A DNA stretch of 64,000 nt from Geminocystis herdmanii PCC 6308 (GCF_000332235.1 NZ_CM001775.1:126713-190712), one strand, 5' to 3'. Shown: positions 34,538-43,196, counted from the first letter of the stretch. Notes: generated from the letters alone by a model not told the origin. Numbers and translations: made by a program.

Positions 34538-35185
34538 TTACTGCCCTACTTGAAAAATTTGTTCTGCGGTTAAACTAAGTTCGGGAAATAAGGAAGATTT
34601 CAGAACATCTTGAGATTGAAATAAATCTAGGGTATATTCTCCTTCCACTAAATGATAAATAGATATAGTTGGTTGTTTTGGTGTACCAATATATCGTCTT
34701 CCCCCTAACCCCAAATAATCAATAATCCAGTATTCTTCTATACCTAATTTTTCGTAATCTCCTAATTTCATCAAATAGTCATCTTGCCAATTGGTACTCA
34801 CTACTTCGATGGCTAATTTAACTGTTTTTCCCTGAGTAATAGTCGATCGTTTTTTCCACATTGGTTCATTATTTTTGATAGAATTATTGTCTAATACCAT
34901 CACATCAGGAATATAAGCTGATTTATCTGTATCTATGGCTTTAATTAATCCTTGACGAGGGATAAATAAGGGTAAATTGAAACGCTTAATTTCAAAACCT
35001 ATTTCCATAGCGAGGAAACCAGCCACTTGTTCATGAGTACCAGTAGGTTGGATTTTGACAATAACTCCATTATGTAATTCAAATCGACCTTCATAACCAT
35101 CGGGGTACCAATTCCAAAATTCTTCTAAAGTTACCAACTTTTGTTTTTGTCTCAAATCATCGTCGATTTTTTCTTGGACAAACAT
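34538..35185 (-). CDS. Uma2 family endonuclease-like protein
   Basis: A Uma2/DUF820 protein of 215 residues: TLEEFWNWYPDGYEGRFELH, then YIPDVMVLDNNS and LAIEVVSTNWQDDYLMKLGD, the family's nuclease-like core. I use the ATG at 35185, with GAAGGAAG about eight bases upstream, instead of the TTG at 35203. It is unrelated in position to the glycan cluster and adjoins another Uma2 gene. Confidence 0.85.
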   Translation of the reverse strand: MFVQEKIDDDLRQKQKLVTLEEFWNWYPDGYEGRFELHNGVIVKIQPTGTHEQVAGFLAMEIGFEIKRFNLPLFIPRQGLIKAIDTDKSAYIPDVMVLDNNSIKNNEPMWKKRSTITQGKTVKLAIEVVSTNWQDDYLMKLGDYEKLGIEEYWIIDYLGLGGRRYIGTPKQPTISIYHLVEGEYTLDLFQSQDVLKSSLFPELSLTAEQIFQVGQ

Positions 35186-35294
35186 ACTTGCTACTTCCTT
35201 CAATCTGTTTAATCAATTATTTTAGCTTACATTTTTGTTAAAACTATTGTAAAGATGTAAAATTTTACGTCTCTACCTAAAATGTGATCCATGT

Positions 35295-35867
35295 CTAATC
35301 AGATAGGTTTAACCAACTAAACATTTCTTTAACGGATAATTGCATTTCTTTAAGCTCGTCTAAAACGGGTAAAATTTCATCGTCAGATTTAATTTCGGGA
35401 AACTGATTCGGTTTAAAAATCATTACTGATTCATCTTCAGGATCGATTAACCATGCTAATTGTGTACCCTGATTCACACAAAACATAATTTTTTTGATGA
35501 TTTTATTGGCAGATTGTTCGGGAGACAAGATTTCAATTACCCAATCAGGATGAAGATTAAAACGATTAGCAATTCTTCCTTTTTCATCTTTGGGAATACG
35601 ATTCCAGAGAAAAATACTAATATCTGGCACGATGGATCGATCGAGGAAGTTACATCTTAATTCAGTGAAAGCATGAGCTAACTTTTTAGGTAACACAAAT
35701 TCATTAATGGTTGTCCCTAAACATACTTGCAATAGACTATGTTGTCCTTGAGACATGGGTTTTTGCTCTATTTTTCCGTCAATGTATTCTGTATAGGGTT
35801 TTGTTTCTGGTTGTTTTAAAAATTCTTCTAGGGTAATTTGGGGTTTTACTGGGGTTAGTGTTACCAT
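35295..35867 (-). CDS. Uma2 family endonuclease-like protein
   Basis: A 190-residue Uma2 protein of another subgroup: QITLEEFLKQPETKPYTEYI, then RSIVPDISIFLWNRIP and WVIEILSPEQSANKIIKKIM. The ATG at 35867 follows AGGAGG by six bases and is preferred to the TTG at 35885. Confidence 0.85.
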   Translation of the reverse strand: MVTLTPVKPQITLEEFLKQPETKPYTEYIDGKIEQKPMSQGQHSLLQVCLGTTINEFVLPKKLAHAFTELRCNFLDRSIVPDISIFLWNRIPKDEKGRIANRFNLHPDWVIEILSPEQSANKIIKKIMFCVNQGTQLAWLIDPEDESVMIFKPNQFPEIKSDDEILPVLDELKEMQLSVKEMFSWLNLSD

Positions 35868-35954
35868 ATTGAGCCTCCTGAGCAAATATTTTCTATTTTA
35901 TAAGTAATTTAGTTTTTATCGAAATAACGATCGTGAAATTTACAATATTCTAAA

Positions 35955-35988
35955 CCCTCTCCCCTAGCCCCTTGCCCACAGGAGAGGG
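35955..35988. repeat. palindrome CCCTCTCC...GGAGAGGG
   Basis: An 8-bp inverted repeat (CCCTCTCC / GGAGAGGG) with GC-rich interior, of a kind widespread between cyanobacterial genes. It lies just after the panB stop and may act as its terminator, although there is no T-run. Confidence 0.6.
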
Positions 35989-35998
35989 GAAATTCGAC

Positions 35999-36781
35999 CT
36001 AATTTTTATCAGGAAAATTTTCGGATTTTACATCTTCTGCAAAATGGGTGACAGAGTCGAAAATAATCTCTCTTAAATTAGTGTACGATCGAGCAAAGGG
36101 TGGTAATTTGGCGGATAATCCTAACAAGTCGGCGGTAACTAATACTTGTCCATCACAATGATTTCCAGCACCGATGCCAATGGTGGGAATTGATAAGGTT
36201 TTGGTGATACGAGTGGCTAATTCTTCGGTAATATGTTCTAGCACGATCGAGAATGCTCCTGCTTTTTCTAAGGCTACGGCTTCATTAAATATTTTCTCTT
36301 GAGCTTCTAAAGTAATGCCTTGTTTTTTATAACCCAACATCTTCACCGATTGAGGGGTTAATCCGATATGTGCCATGACAGGGATACCAATTTCCGTTAA
36401 ACGGCTCACGGTTTCAATCATTGTGGGATAACCACCTTCTAATTTTACTGCTCCTGCCCCTGTTTCTTTGATGATTCTTCCTGCGGATTCAATGGCTTGA
36501 ATGATATTACTTTGATAAGTTAAAAAGGGTAAGTCACAGACAACTAAACCTCGATGCACTCCTCGACAAACGGCTTTTGTGTGATGGATCATTTCATCGA
36601 GAGTCACGGGTAAAGTGTTAGGATGTCCTAATGCTACCATTGCTAAAGAGTCACCCACTAAAATTATGTCAATTCCTGCTTGATCTAAAATTTGGGCGAT
36701 GGCATAATCCCACGCTGTTAAACTGACGATGGCACGTTTTTCTTGTTTCCATTGTTGTAATTTTTCGATCGAAACCCGCAT
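35999..36781 (-). CDS. panB: 3-methyl-2-oxobutanoate hydroxymethyltransferase
   Basis: Makes ketopantoate from alpha-ketoisovalerate and methylene-tetrahydrofolate, the first step of pantothenate synthesis. The 260-residue length and the motifs ALTAWDYA-like [48 protein letters not shown] and [15 protein letters not shown] are diagnostic. It is divergent from the HtrA protease gene and apparently monocistronic. Confidence 0.96.
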   Translation of the reverse strand: MRVSIEKLQQWKQEKRAIVSLTAWDYAIAQILDQAGIDIILVGDSLAMVALGHPNTLPVTLDEMIHHTKAVCRGVHRGLVVCDLPFLTYQSNIIQAIESAGRIIKETGAGAVKLEGGYPTMIETVSRLTEIGIPVMAHIGLTPQSVKMLGYKKQGITLEAQEKIFNEAVALEKAGAFSIVLEHITEELATRITKTLSIPTIGIGAGNHCDGQVLVTADLLGLSAKLPPFARSYTNLREIIFDSVTHFAEDVKSENFPDKN

Positions 36782-36918
36782 AATTTATAATTTATAGTGA
36801 ATTATTTTGCCCTTGTGAACATCCCAACCCCTTAGTTATGTTAGATTAAAAAGGTAGATTGTGATCCTAAACACCTTGATTCTAAATGAAACGCTGTTGA
36901 GTTAACGAAATAAATTAA

Positions 36919-38112
36919 ATGAATAAATTAGTACCAAAAATTATTTTCTCCACAGGCTTTTTTATCATTGGTATTGCCCTTGGCATTTGGGGCAGTCGAG
37001 AATTTACGGCTTCTCAATCTTCCCTAAAATCTTCTTCTGATAATACCACGATCGTCCCTATTACCGATAATTTTGCCCTTAAAAAGACTATTCCCACAGA
37101 AAAAAATATTAATTTTGTCGCCTCAGCAGTGGAAAAAGTAGGGGTAGCAGTAGTCAGGATAGATGCTAGTCGAGAAGTGACATTAAATCTTCCTCCCAAT
37201 TTAGATCATCCTGTTTTTCGTCATTTTTTCGCTGATCAAATACCGTCCGATCGTATTGAAGAGGGTACAGGTTCGGGTTTTATTGTATCTCCTGATGGTG
37301 TAATTATGACCAATGCCCATGTCGTAGAAGGGGCAAAACTGGTGTCGGTGGTGATGAAAAATGGTCAATCCGTTGAAGGTGAAGTGTTAGGCATCGATAC
37401 CATGACAGATGTGGCAGTAGTAAAAATTACAGGGCAAAATTTACCCACCATTCCTCTCGGTAAAACCACTGATTTAACCCCCGGACAATGGGCGATCGCC
37501 ATTGGCAATCCTTTAGGGTTAGATAACACCGTTACCTTAGGCATTATCAGTGCTTTGGGTCGATCGAGTGCGGAAGTAGGGGTAGGAGATAAACGAGTCA
37601 AATTTATTCAAACCGATGCGGCTATCAATCCGGGTAACTCAGGAGGCCCACTTTTGAATGCCCAAGGAGAAGTTATCGGCATCAATACCGCAATTCGTGC
37701 CAATGCTCAAGGTTTAGGTTTTGCTATCCCCATCGAAACCGCTTCAAGAATTGCAGAACAATTACAAAAAACGGGAAAAGCAAGTCATCCCTATCTAGGG
37801 ATTCAAATGATTACTCTTAATGAAGATGTGATCAAAAACGGCAATATTCCCCAAAATTTAGGCTTTCCCATTACTCAATCTCAGGGAGTCTTAGTGGTGA
37901 AAGTCGTGGCTAATTCTCCCGCCGAAGAAGCTAATTTTATGGCTGGAGATGTCATTCTCAAAGTGGGAGGGCAACCCGTGTTAACTTCTTTAGATGTTCA
38001 AGAACAAGTTGATTTAAGTAATATTGATGAAATTTTAGAGGTAGAGATCGATCGACAAGGAAAACCCCTAATCATCAAAGTACGCCCCCAAGAATTTCCC
38101 AAAAATCCCTAA
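36919..38112 (+). CDS. HtrA/Deg-type serine protease
   Basis: A 397-residue trypsin-like periplasmic or lumenal protease. An N-terminal signal anchor (about 6-25) precedes the protease domain, with the catalytic triad His134 (TNAHVVEG), Asp164 (TDVAVVK) and Ser241 (GNSGGPL). One C-terminal PDZ domain (about 290-390) follows. In cyanobacteria the three paralogs are HhoA, HhoB and HtrA; I cannot choose among them. It handles misfolded envelope proteins under light and heat stress. Confidence 0.94.
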   Translation: MNKLVPKIIFSTGFFIIGIALGIWGSREFTASQSSLKSSSDNTTIVPITDNFALKKTIPTEKNINFVASAVEKVGVAVVRIDASREVTLNLPPNLDHPVFRHFFADQIPSDRIEEGTGSGFIVSPDGVIMTNAHVVEGAKLVSVVMKNGQSVEGEVLGIDTMTDVAVVKITGQNLPTIPLGKTTDLTPGQWAIAIGNPLGLDNTVTLGIISALGRSSAEVGVGDKRVKFIQTDAAINPGNSGGPLLNAQGEVIGINTAIRANAQGLGFAIPIETASRIAEQLQKTGKASHPYLGIQMITLNEDVIKNGNIPQNLGFPITQSQGVLVVKVVANSPAEEANFMAGDVILKVGGQPVLTSLDVQEQVDLSNIDEILEVEIDRQGKPLIIKVRPQEFPKNP

Positions 38113-38121
38113 AGTTCGATC

Positions 38122-38254
38122 GACAGGTGGACAGGTGGACAGGGAGACAAGTGGACAGGTGGACAGGTGGACAGGTGGACAGGGAGACAAGTGGACAGGT
38201 GGACAAGTGGACAGGTGGACAGGTGGACAAGTGGACAGGTGGACAGGTGGACAA
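38122..38254. repeat. octamer tandem array (GACAGGTG)n
   Basis: Sixteen full octamers plus a partial one, mixing GACAGGTG, GACAAGTG and GACAGGGA, starting 10 bp after the protease stop. The same octamers occur near the left end of family B elements. Because the period is 8 and not a multiple of 3, open frames through it repeat every 24 bp and are not real genes. Confidence 0.92.
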
Positions 38255-38260
38255 AGTATT

Positions 38261-38662
38261 TCACGTTTTGTTGATAAGCCAATGTTCAGGGTTATTAATC
38301 ATTTTGACTATACCACTAAGTATTTTATTGTAATTATCATAAAGTTCATTTCTTTGAGATTCTGTTATATAACTACACTTAAGGCAAAAATTAAGCCAGA
38401 CTTGAGTTTCAGCCGCTTCCCCTTCACAATCATTTAATTTTGCAATAAATGCGGCTTTGTATCGTCTTTTTCTCCATGCTTCTGCTAAATTGGCACACAC
38501 AGAGCGAGACGATCGTCTAATTTGATCAGTAAGAGAATATTTTTCTTCCACGGGAAATTTTTTTGAAAGATAAAAAATAGTCATTGCAGTTTCAAAAGCT
38601 TTCTGATAAACAATTAAATCTTCATGACTCATCAATTTTTGACTTTTAAACTCCTTGTCCAC
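38261..38662 (-). CDS. four-helix-bundle protein (S23/IVP, Avd-like)
   Basis: A 133-residue protein of the four-helix-bundle family (23S rRNA intervening-sequence protein / bAvd-like). Hallmarks are SHEDLIVYQKAFETAMTIFY, then LTDQIRRSSRSVCANLAEAW, the C-terminal ECEGEAAETQVWL-like helix (here DCEGEAAETQVWL) and the final helix. The GTG at 38662 is preferred because AAAGGAG lies eight bases upstream; an ATG at 38629 is the alternative. It sits between octamer arrays arranged as in the ends of family B repeats. The family binds nucleic acid or partners a retroelement in some systems; no reverse transcriptase is near. Confidence 0.85.
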   Translation of the reverse strand: MDKEFKSQKLMSHEDLIVYQKAFETAMTIFYLSKKFPVEEKYSLTDQIRRSSRSVCANLAEAWRKRRYKAAFIAKLNDCEGEAAETQVWLNFCLKCSYITESQRNELYDNYNKILSGIVKMINNPEHWLINKT

Positions 38663-38697
38663 TTTAATTTCTCCTTTTGTTCAACCACATCACTTAT

Positions 38698-38740
38698 CTT
38701 CCTGTCTTCCTGTCTTCCTGTCTTCCTGTCTTCCTGTCTT
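38698..38740. repeat. octamer tandem array (CTTCCTGT)n
   Basis: Five copies of CTTCCTGT upstream of the four-helix-bundle gene. On the minus strand these read ACAGGAAG, the same octamer class as on the other side of the gene and as near the right end of family B elements. Confidence 0.88.
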
Positions 38741-38747
38741 TTTATCA

Positions 38748-38793
38748 GGGGATCATGTCAATCCCATTATAGCAGTGTGATCCCCGTTTTTTT
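38748..38793 (+). terminator. terminator-like hairpin
   Basis: GGGGATCA ... TGATCCCC, a perfect 8-bp stem with a 22-nt loop, followed by seven T (38787-38793). There is no plus-strand gene directly upstream apart from the distant protease gene, so it may stop read-through before the sigma factor gene or belong to an unannotated RNA. Confidence 0.5.
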
Positions 38794-38803
38794 AGCTTTT
38801 AAT

Positions 38804-38858
38804 AATCTCTGAAAAATCATTAATTGTTGTTAAGAAATCAGAGATTTTTTAGTTTTTT
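38804..38858 (+). terminator. second terminator-like hairpin
   Basis: AATCTCTGA (38804-38812) pairs perfectly with TCAGAGATT (38838-38846), followed by a T-rich tract. It comes immediately after the previous hairpin and about 265 bp before the sigma factor start. The rest of 38859-39123 is AT-rich and should hold that gene's promoter. Confidence 0.5.
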
Positions 38859-39123
38859 TCTCACAGGATATTAGTTAAAGAAAAGCTCACTGATCCCCAT
38901 TAAATCAGATTTATTTGGAGTCAAACATTAAGAAAATATATAAATCACCCCGAATCTATCGTCAAAAAGCCTTATTATTAGCTACATTATAAATTAGAGA
39001 TTTGTTATAGTTACTTTAAAGATATTTTGGTATTCAATATCACAAAACATCTAAAGAAAAAGTGATTTATTAAACACCATACTTATAACAAGTTGAAAAT
39101 GTGGAAAAAAGAGGAGTTATCAA

Positions 39124-40215
39124 ATGAATCAGTTAAACAGTCAACTCGATTATAGTCATGGCTTAATGGAGGCAGACATTGACGAAGAATTAAATCAAGT
39201 CGTGGCACAATTTTCTGTCAGCGAAGAAGACAAGGGGAAAAAATCCAGAGGTAATAAGTCTAAAGTAGATGATTCTGTCGGTGCTTTTTTTAAAGAAATG
39301 GCACGGTATCCTTTACTTACTCCCGAAGAAGAGATGGATTTAGCCTATGCGGTTAAATTTGTAAGTATTTGTGACGAGAAACAACAAGAGCTACACCGTA
39401 CCTTAGAACGAACTCCTAGTAAAATCGAATTAGCTAAGGCTATGGGATTAGAAAATGAGCGACAATTAGATAATCGTCTTTATAAAGGCAGAGTCGCTAA
39501 AAGAAAAATGATTCGATCGAACTTACGGTTAGTAGTATCGATCGCCAAACGTTACCTGAATCGTGGAGTGCCATTTTTAGATTTAATTCAAGAAGGCGCT
39601 ATTGGCTTAAATCGTGCCGCCGAAAAATTTGATCCCGATAAAGGCTATAAATTTTCTACTTACGCCTATTGGTGGATTCGACAGGCAATTACTCGCACCA
39701 TTGCCAATGATTCTCGCACCATTCGCCTTCCCATTCATATTGTCGAAAAACTGAATAAACTGAAAAAAGCCCAACGGATTTTAAAACAGGATTTACAAAG
39801 ACAACCGACAGAAATGGAGTTAGCCGACGAAATGGGCATTACCCATCAAGCCTTAAGCCAACTCTTACAATTAAAACGTCAATCTCTTTCCCTTAATCAT
39901 CGTGTGGGTAAAGGAGAAGACACTGAATTAATGGAATTACTAGAAGACAGTAGCTTACTTCTACCCGAAGAAAAAATGAATGAGACAATGATGCACCAAG
40001 AAATTGTCTCGGTGTTAAGTGATGTCTTGAGTGAACGGGAAAAAGAAGTAATTGTGTTGCGCTACGGTTTAGCTAGTTCAAAAGCTCATACCCTTGAAGA
40101 AGTAGGGAAAATTTTTGAATTATCCAGAGAAAGAGTGCGACAAATTCAAACTAAAGCCATGCGTAAACTCAGAAGACCACAAGTCGCAAGACGTTTAAAA
40201 GGCTGGTTAAATTAA
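39124..40215 (+). CDS. group 2 RNA polymerase sigma factor (sigma-70 family)
   Basis: A 363-residue sigma-70 protein without the long N-terminal region 1.1. Region 1.2 is DSVGAFFKEMARYPLLTPEE, and regions 2.1-2.4 include LDLIQEGAIGLNRAAEKFDP, then KFSTYAYWWIRQAITRTIAN. Region 3 follows, and the region 4.2 HTH is HTLEEVGKIFELSRERVRQI. The conserved cores with a short N-terminus mark a cyanobacterial group 2 factor, possibly SigC-like, which I cannot confirm. AGAGGAG (39110-39116) gives the start. It would redirect transcription under stress or nutrient change. Confidence 0.93.
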   Translation: MNQLNSQLDYSHGLMEADIDEELNQVVAQFSVSEEDKGKKSRGNKSKVDDSVGAFFKEMARYPLLTPEEEMDLAYAVKFVSICDEKQQELHRTLERTPSKIELAKAMGLENERQLDNRLYKGRVAKRKMIRSNLRLVVSIAKRYLNRGVPFLDLIQEGAIGLNRAAEKFDPDKGYKFSTYAYWWIRQAITRTIANDSRTIRLPIHIVEKLNKLKKAQRILKQDLQRQPTEMELADEMGITHQALSQLLQLKRQSLSLNHRVGKGEDTELMELLEDSSLLLPEEKMNETMMHQEIVSVLSDVLSEREKEVIVLRYGLASSKAHTLEEVGKIFELSRERVRQIQTKAMRKLRRPQVARRLKGWLN

Positions 40216-40286
40216 AAGGTGCTTACAAAATCTTTGGATGAGAGTAGGGAATAGGGAATAGGGAATAGTTTTTAATAGTGGTTTGA

Positions 40287-40490
40287 TTATGATTCATCCT
40301 CATAACGGGTATCTTTTTGATCCTTTATTCCTTGAAAAGCAACACCAATAACAAATCCGAGAATAGCACCCCCTGTCACGACAATTTTTCTTCTGTGATG
40401 TCTTTCAGAAATATGATTTACGGCTAAGGCAATCATTGCCACAATTAGTGATGTCATAATTCCTGAAAAAATTGCGGATTTAACATTCAT
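40287..40490 (-). CDS. small membrane protein
   Basis: A 67-residue protein with two predicted membrane helices (IFSGIMTSLIVAMIALAVNH and VVTGGAILGFVIGVAF) joined by a short basic turn (RHHRRK), and an acidic tail. GGAGGAAAT lies just upstream of the ATG. It might be co-transcribed with the 30-codon frame directly upstream. Family not recognised. Confidence 0.65.
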   Translation of the reverse strand: MNVKSAIFSGIMTSLIVAMIALAVNHISERHHRRKIVVTGGAILGFVIGVAFQGIKDQKDTRYEDES

Positions 40491-40510
40491 AATAAAATTT
40501 CCTCCACCTA

Positions 40511-40603
40511 TTAAACAAAAATAAATGAATACAGTAGTAATAATATGGTAAAAACGAATAATAGATGATTCATCCAGTCGTCAAAGTTCCAATCTTTAAA
40601 CAT
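40511..40603 (-). CDS. candidate 30-residue membrane microprotein
   Basis: ATG at 40601-40603, TAA at 40511-40513. The frame encodes a polar start (MFKDWNFDDWMNH) and one hydrophobic helix (LLFVFTILLLLYSFIFV), resembling other cyanobacterial single-helix microproteins. It ends 20 bp before the next membrane-protein gene. There is no strong ribosome-binding site, so it remains a candidate. Confidence 0.4.
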   Translation of the reverse strand: MFKDWNFDDWMNHLLFVFTILLLLYSFIFV

Positions 40604-40719
40604 AATAAATAATAATTAAAAAGTTTTTTGAGAAGGGGAATATTAGGAGTTAGTCAAATTTTTATATAGATAAATATTTTCGATCGAATAGAGTAGTTAT
40701 AAAAACATTATCGATCAAT

Positions 40720-41307
40720 TTATTTTTTTTGTGGTATTTTTTTTATTTTCCAGATGAAACCAGATAAAGTATTCGTCAAGGTGTGAGCGACAATAGGAAT
40801 TAATAAATTTCCTGTGAGATAAACACTATAACCTAGGATAAAACCGATAATACTAGCCCATACTGCATAGGGCCAGTTTTGTCGATCACTCAAGTGTAAA
40901 ATACCAAAAATCACACTAGAAATAACTATAGCTAATAAATCATAACCAAAAGCGGGGATCATCACACCTCTAAATAACAATTCTTCACTTAATCCGGGTA
41001 ATAATCCTACCCAAATTAAATCAGGAAAGACTAAAGGAGTAATAATTAAATCTAAATATTGCTCGGCACTGATACGATATTTTTCCCATAATTGAGTAAT
41101 GATTAAACTCACGCTAATAATACCAGCTCCGATGAGAATACCTAGCCCTACAGCTTGAAAAGTAAATATAACAGGGATAATTTTAATAGCACCAAAATAA
41201 CGCCATAATTGAGAAATCATCAACAATATGAGGGCGGTAACTCCCATAAATACTAAAATTTGAATGCGGGTAAATGATTCTAATGGTGGTTGATTGCTAT
41301 TAGTCAT
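40720..41307 (-). CDS. CPBP family intramembrane metalloprotease
   Basis: A polytopic protein of 195 residues with the three CPBP motifs in order: EELLFRG, FGILHL and the HTLTN-like end, which bring the catalytic Glu-Glu-Arg, His and Asn/His residues together in the membrane. In eukaryotes such enzymes cleave CAAX proteins; bacterial roles vary. I use the ATG at 41307 (MTNSNQPP); a TTG at 41331 is possible. Confidence 0.88.
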   Translation of the reverse strand: MTNSNQPPLESFTRIQILVFMGVTALILLMISQLWRYFGAIKIIPVIFTFQAVGLGILIGAGIISVSLIITQLWEKYRISAEQYLDLIITPLVFPDLIWVGLLPGLSEELLFRGVMIPAFGYDLLAIVISSVIFGILHLSDRQNWPYAVWASIIGFILGYSVYLTGNLLIPIVAHTLTNTLSGFIWKIKKIPQKK

Positions 41308-41332
41308 GATCAAATAAGATATATTCTTCAAT

Positions 41333-41365
41333 AAAAAAATTCCCCCTCAACAAACAGTGTTAGGG
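41333..41365 (-). terminator. terminator of the 55-residue gene
   Basis: On the minus strand a GGGG..AAC/GTT..CCCC-type hairpin (arms CCCCT and AGGGG with an inner AAC/GTT pair) is followed by TTTTTTT (41333-41340). It lies just after the stop at 41392. Confidence 0.6.
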
Positions 41366-41391
41366 GAAATCCGACAAAAAAACTTGATTTT

Positions 41392-41559
41392 TTAATTAGA
41401 AAAAGTTTTGTTTAATTCTTCAATTAATTCGTCTAATTCCTCAATAGCTTGATTTACGTCTAAACGTAAACCTCCTAAATCTGGTTTTTCTAAAAGTTTT
41501 ACTAATAGTTGTCTTTTTTGGGCTATAGAATTAATTCGATCGATAATAGCAGTAGTCAT
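41392..41559 (-). CDS. conserved small hypothetical protein
   Basis: A 55-residue acidic helical protein: MTTAIIDRINSIAQKRQLLV, then KLLEKPDLGGLRLDVNQAIE, ELDELIEELNKTFSN. The pattern fits a short coiled coil and I believe it is a conserved small cyanobacterial family, function unknown. ATG at 41557-41559, TAA at 41392-41394. A hairpin terminator follows. It lies about 85 bp upstream of the CPBP protease start on the same strand. Confidence 0.65.
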   Translation of the reverse strand: MTTAIIDRINSIAQKRQLLVKLLEKPDLGGLRLDVNQAIEELDELIEELNKTFSN

Positions 41560-41640
41560 GGTAAAAAAATATCTTATCTGGTTATATAATAATTGATTGA
41601 AAAAAGTAATAACTAAATTTTATCCTACGATCGTCGAAAA

Positions 41641-41843
41641 ATCTCAAGTTGAGGATAGGTGTTAGGTATTAGGTGTTAGGTTTTAGGTATTAAGTTAAAG
41701 AATTGACAAAAAAATATCTTAATTGATTTGTTTATGTTCAATTTTTTGATAGAATTATATCATCTTCTGAAAACTACACCTGAAACCTGAAACCTGCAAC
41801 CTGCAACCTACCTAAATCAGACATTCTTGTATCGAACTGAGGT
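41641..41843. mobile_element. dispersed repeat family B, degenerate copy B5
   Basis: The right end TATCGAACTGAGGT is a good family B terminus. The left end ATCTCAAGTTGAGGATA is degenerate. Subterminal repeats are here TTAGGTGTTAGG-type on the left and ACCTGAA/ACCTGCA heptamers on the right. Runs of A flank both ends, so a target duplication cannot be judged. Confidence 0.6.
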
Positions 41844-41866
41844 AAAAATGAAGTGCGAAATGTGGG

Positions 41867-42667
41867 TTATATCCATCCTTTCAAGCGATAAACTATCATG
41901 CCAATATATTCTTTGAGGGCTAAAGTGGTATTATTTAACGCACCAGAGTCAGGGAAAAGGTTAATTAAAAAGTTTTGCCAGTTAGCATCTTCTGAAAAAT
42001 CTTTTTCTGTAACGATATAATCTGTGGGTGCTGGAATTACTGTTAGGTTTTGTTTCTCAAAAATTTTGATCGATCGAGGCATATGTAACGCAGAAGTAAC
42101 TAACAGGATTCGATCGATCTTTAATTCAGCTAAGATTTTGCGAGTATTGACAGCATTATCATAGGTATTAAAAGAATTACCCTCTTTGATAATAGCAGAT
42201 TCAGGGACACCAAGCAGTAGAAGTAATTCTGCCATATCATCAGCTTCCGATGGCAAATTTTCTCCACCACGCCAAGGGATTCTTCCTCCTGTGGGAATAA
42301 CTAAAGGAGATTTACCCATATTATAGAGTTTAGCAGAATAAATGACTCGATCGCCCCCCTCGGCTACTTCAATAGTTGGGCGAGGAAAAATATGAGGTTT
42401 AATGCCACCTCCTAAAACCACCATAGCCTCCACTTGGGGTAACTCCTCCGCCGTTGAGATATATTGCCATTCTAAGGATTTAACCAATAAATTACTTATC
42501 CAAGTATTTCCAGCGATAAATAAGATAAAACAAGCAATAATTACTGGAATAGGAAGCCAACGGGGATATTTCCACCACAAAATCAAGCTAATAATTAACA
42601 ATAAAAAAATTAATCCTAAAGGATAGAAAAAAAGGGGCAATAATTTTGAGAAAAATAAAAAATCCAT
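41867..42667 (-). CDS. YdcF family (DUF218) membrane-anchored protein
   Basis: A 266-residue ElyC/SanA/YdcF-type protein with two N-terminal membrane helices (to about residue 55). The DUF218 domain has AMVVLGGG, then IPTGGRIPWRGGENLPSEAD, NTYDNAVNTRKIL and LLVTSALHMPRSIKIFEK. Relatives influence envelope or peptidoglycan metabolism, without a defined reaction. Confidence 0.88.
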   Translation of the reverse strand: MDFLFFSKLLPLFFYPLGLIFLLLIISLILWWKYPRWLPIPVIIACFILFIAGNTWISNLLVKSLEWQYISTAEELPQVEAMVVLGGGIKPHIFPRPTIEVAEGGDRVIYSAKLYNMGKSPLVIPTGGRIPWRGGENLPSEADDMAELLLLLGVPESAIIKEGNSFNTYDNAVNTRKILAELKIDRILLVTSALHMPRSIKIFEKQNLTVIPAPTDYIVTEKDFSEDANWQNFLINLFPDSGALNNTTLALKEYIGMIVYRLKGWI

Positions 42668-42671
42668 AGAA

Positions 42672-42738
42672 TAATGGAGAATGGAGAATGGAGAATGGAG
42701 AATGGAGAATGGAGAATGGAGAATGGAGAATGGAGAAT
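42672..42738. repeat. heptamer tandem repeat (AATGGAG)n
   Basis: About nine tandem copies of AATGGAG upstream of the YdcF gene start, a typical cyanobacterial short tandem repeat. Confidence 0.9.
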
Positions 42739-42749
42739 GTTGCCATCCT

Positions 42750-42815
42750 TACCTATTACCTATTACCTATTACCTATTATCTATTACCTATTACTTATTA
42801 CTTATTACTCATTAT
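42750..42815. repeat. heptamer tandem repeat (CTATTAC)n
   Basis: About nine copies of CTATTAC/CTTATTA heptamers. The array runs into the 3' end of the response regulator gene, so the last codons (SNK and stop) are encoded by repeat units. Confidence 0.88.
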
Positions 42816-43196
42816 TCCCTTAACGGTGTCAACAAAATTTTGATGATCAACTACTGGTTTTGAAATGTAACCATTTGCACCACTTTCTGCTAAAAAATTT
42901 TCTTTATCCCCTTCCATAGCATGGGCAGTGACAAGAATAATCGGAATATGTTTAGTTTTGTCGTCAGCTTTTAAAAGTTGAGTGATTTTGATACCATCGA
43001 CAGGTTTTCCCTCATAGTAACTATTACCTAAAGATACATCCATTAAGATTACTTTAGCATATCCAGACTGGGCGATCGAAATAACTTCATCGACATTTTC
43101 TGTACCTTTCACCTCAAATCCTCCTCTTTTAGTCAGGATTTTGGAAAAAACTTTCATATTGATCGGATCATCTTCTACAATTAAGACAGTATTCAT
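42798..43196 (-). CDS. single-domain response regulator (CheY-like)
   Basis: A 132-residue receiver domain with the acidic pair in LIVEDD, the phospho-acceptor Asp in ILMDVSLG, Thr in LVTAHAM and Lys in GYISKPV. There is no output domain. Its ATG overlaps the stop of the cryptochrome gene by four bases (ATGA), so both are made from one message, and it may act in a phosphorelay linked to light or DNA damage. No histidine kinase is in the window. Confidence 0.93.
   Translation of the reverse strand: MNTVLIVEDDPINMKVFSKILTKRGGFEVKGTENVDEVISIAQSGYAKVILMDVSLGNSYYEGKPVDGIKITQLLKADDKTKHIPIILVTAHAMEGDKENFLAESGANGYISKPVVDHQNFVDTVKGIMSNK

Noticed and set aside
38127-38437. Overlapping open frames rich in DRWTGGQV
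   Set aside because: They are translations of the octamer array; the 8-bp period gives open frames in several phases with no start signal or homology.
38261-38662. A diversity-generating retroelement
   Set aside because: The four-helix-bundle protein is Avd-like, but there is no reverse transcriptase, template repeat or variable target gene nearby.
42681-42863. 60-codon frame MENGEWRMENGEW and a possible CRISPR array
   Set aside because: It is the translation of heptamer repeats. The units are contiguous 7-mers without spacers, so it is not a CRISPR array.
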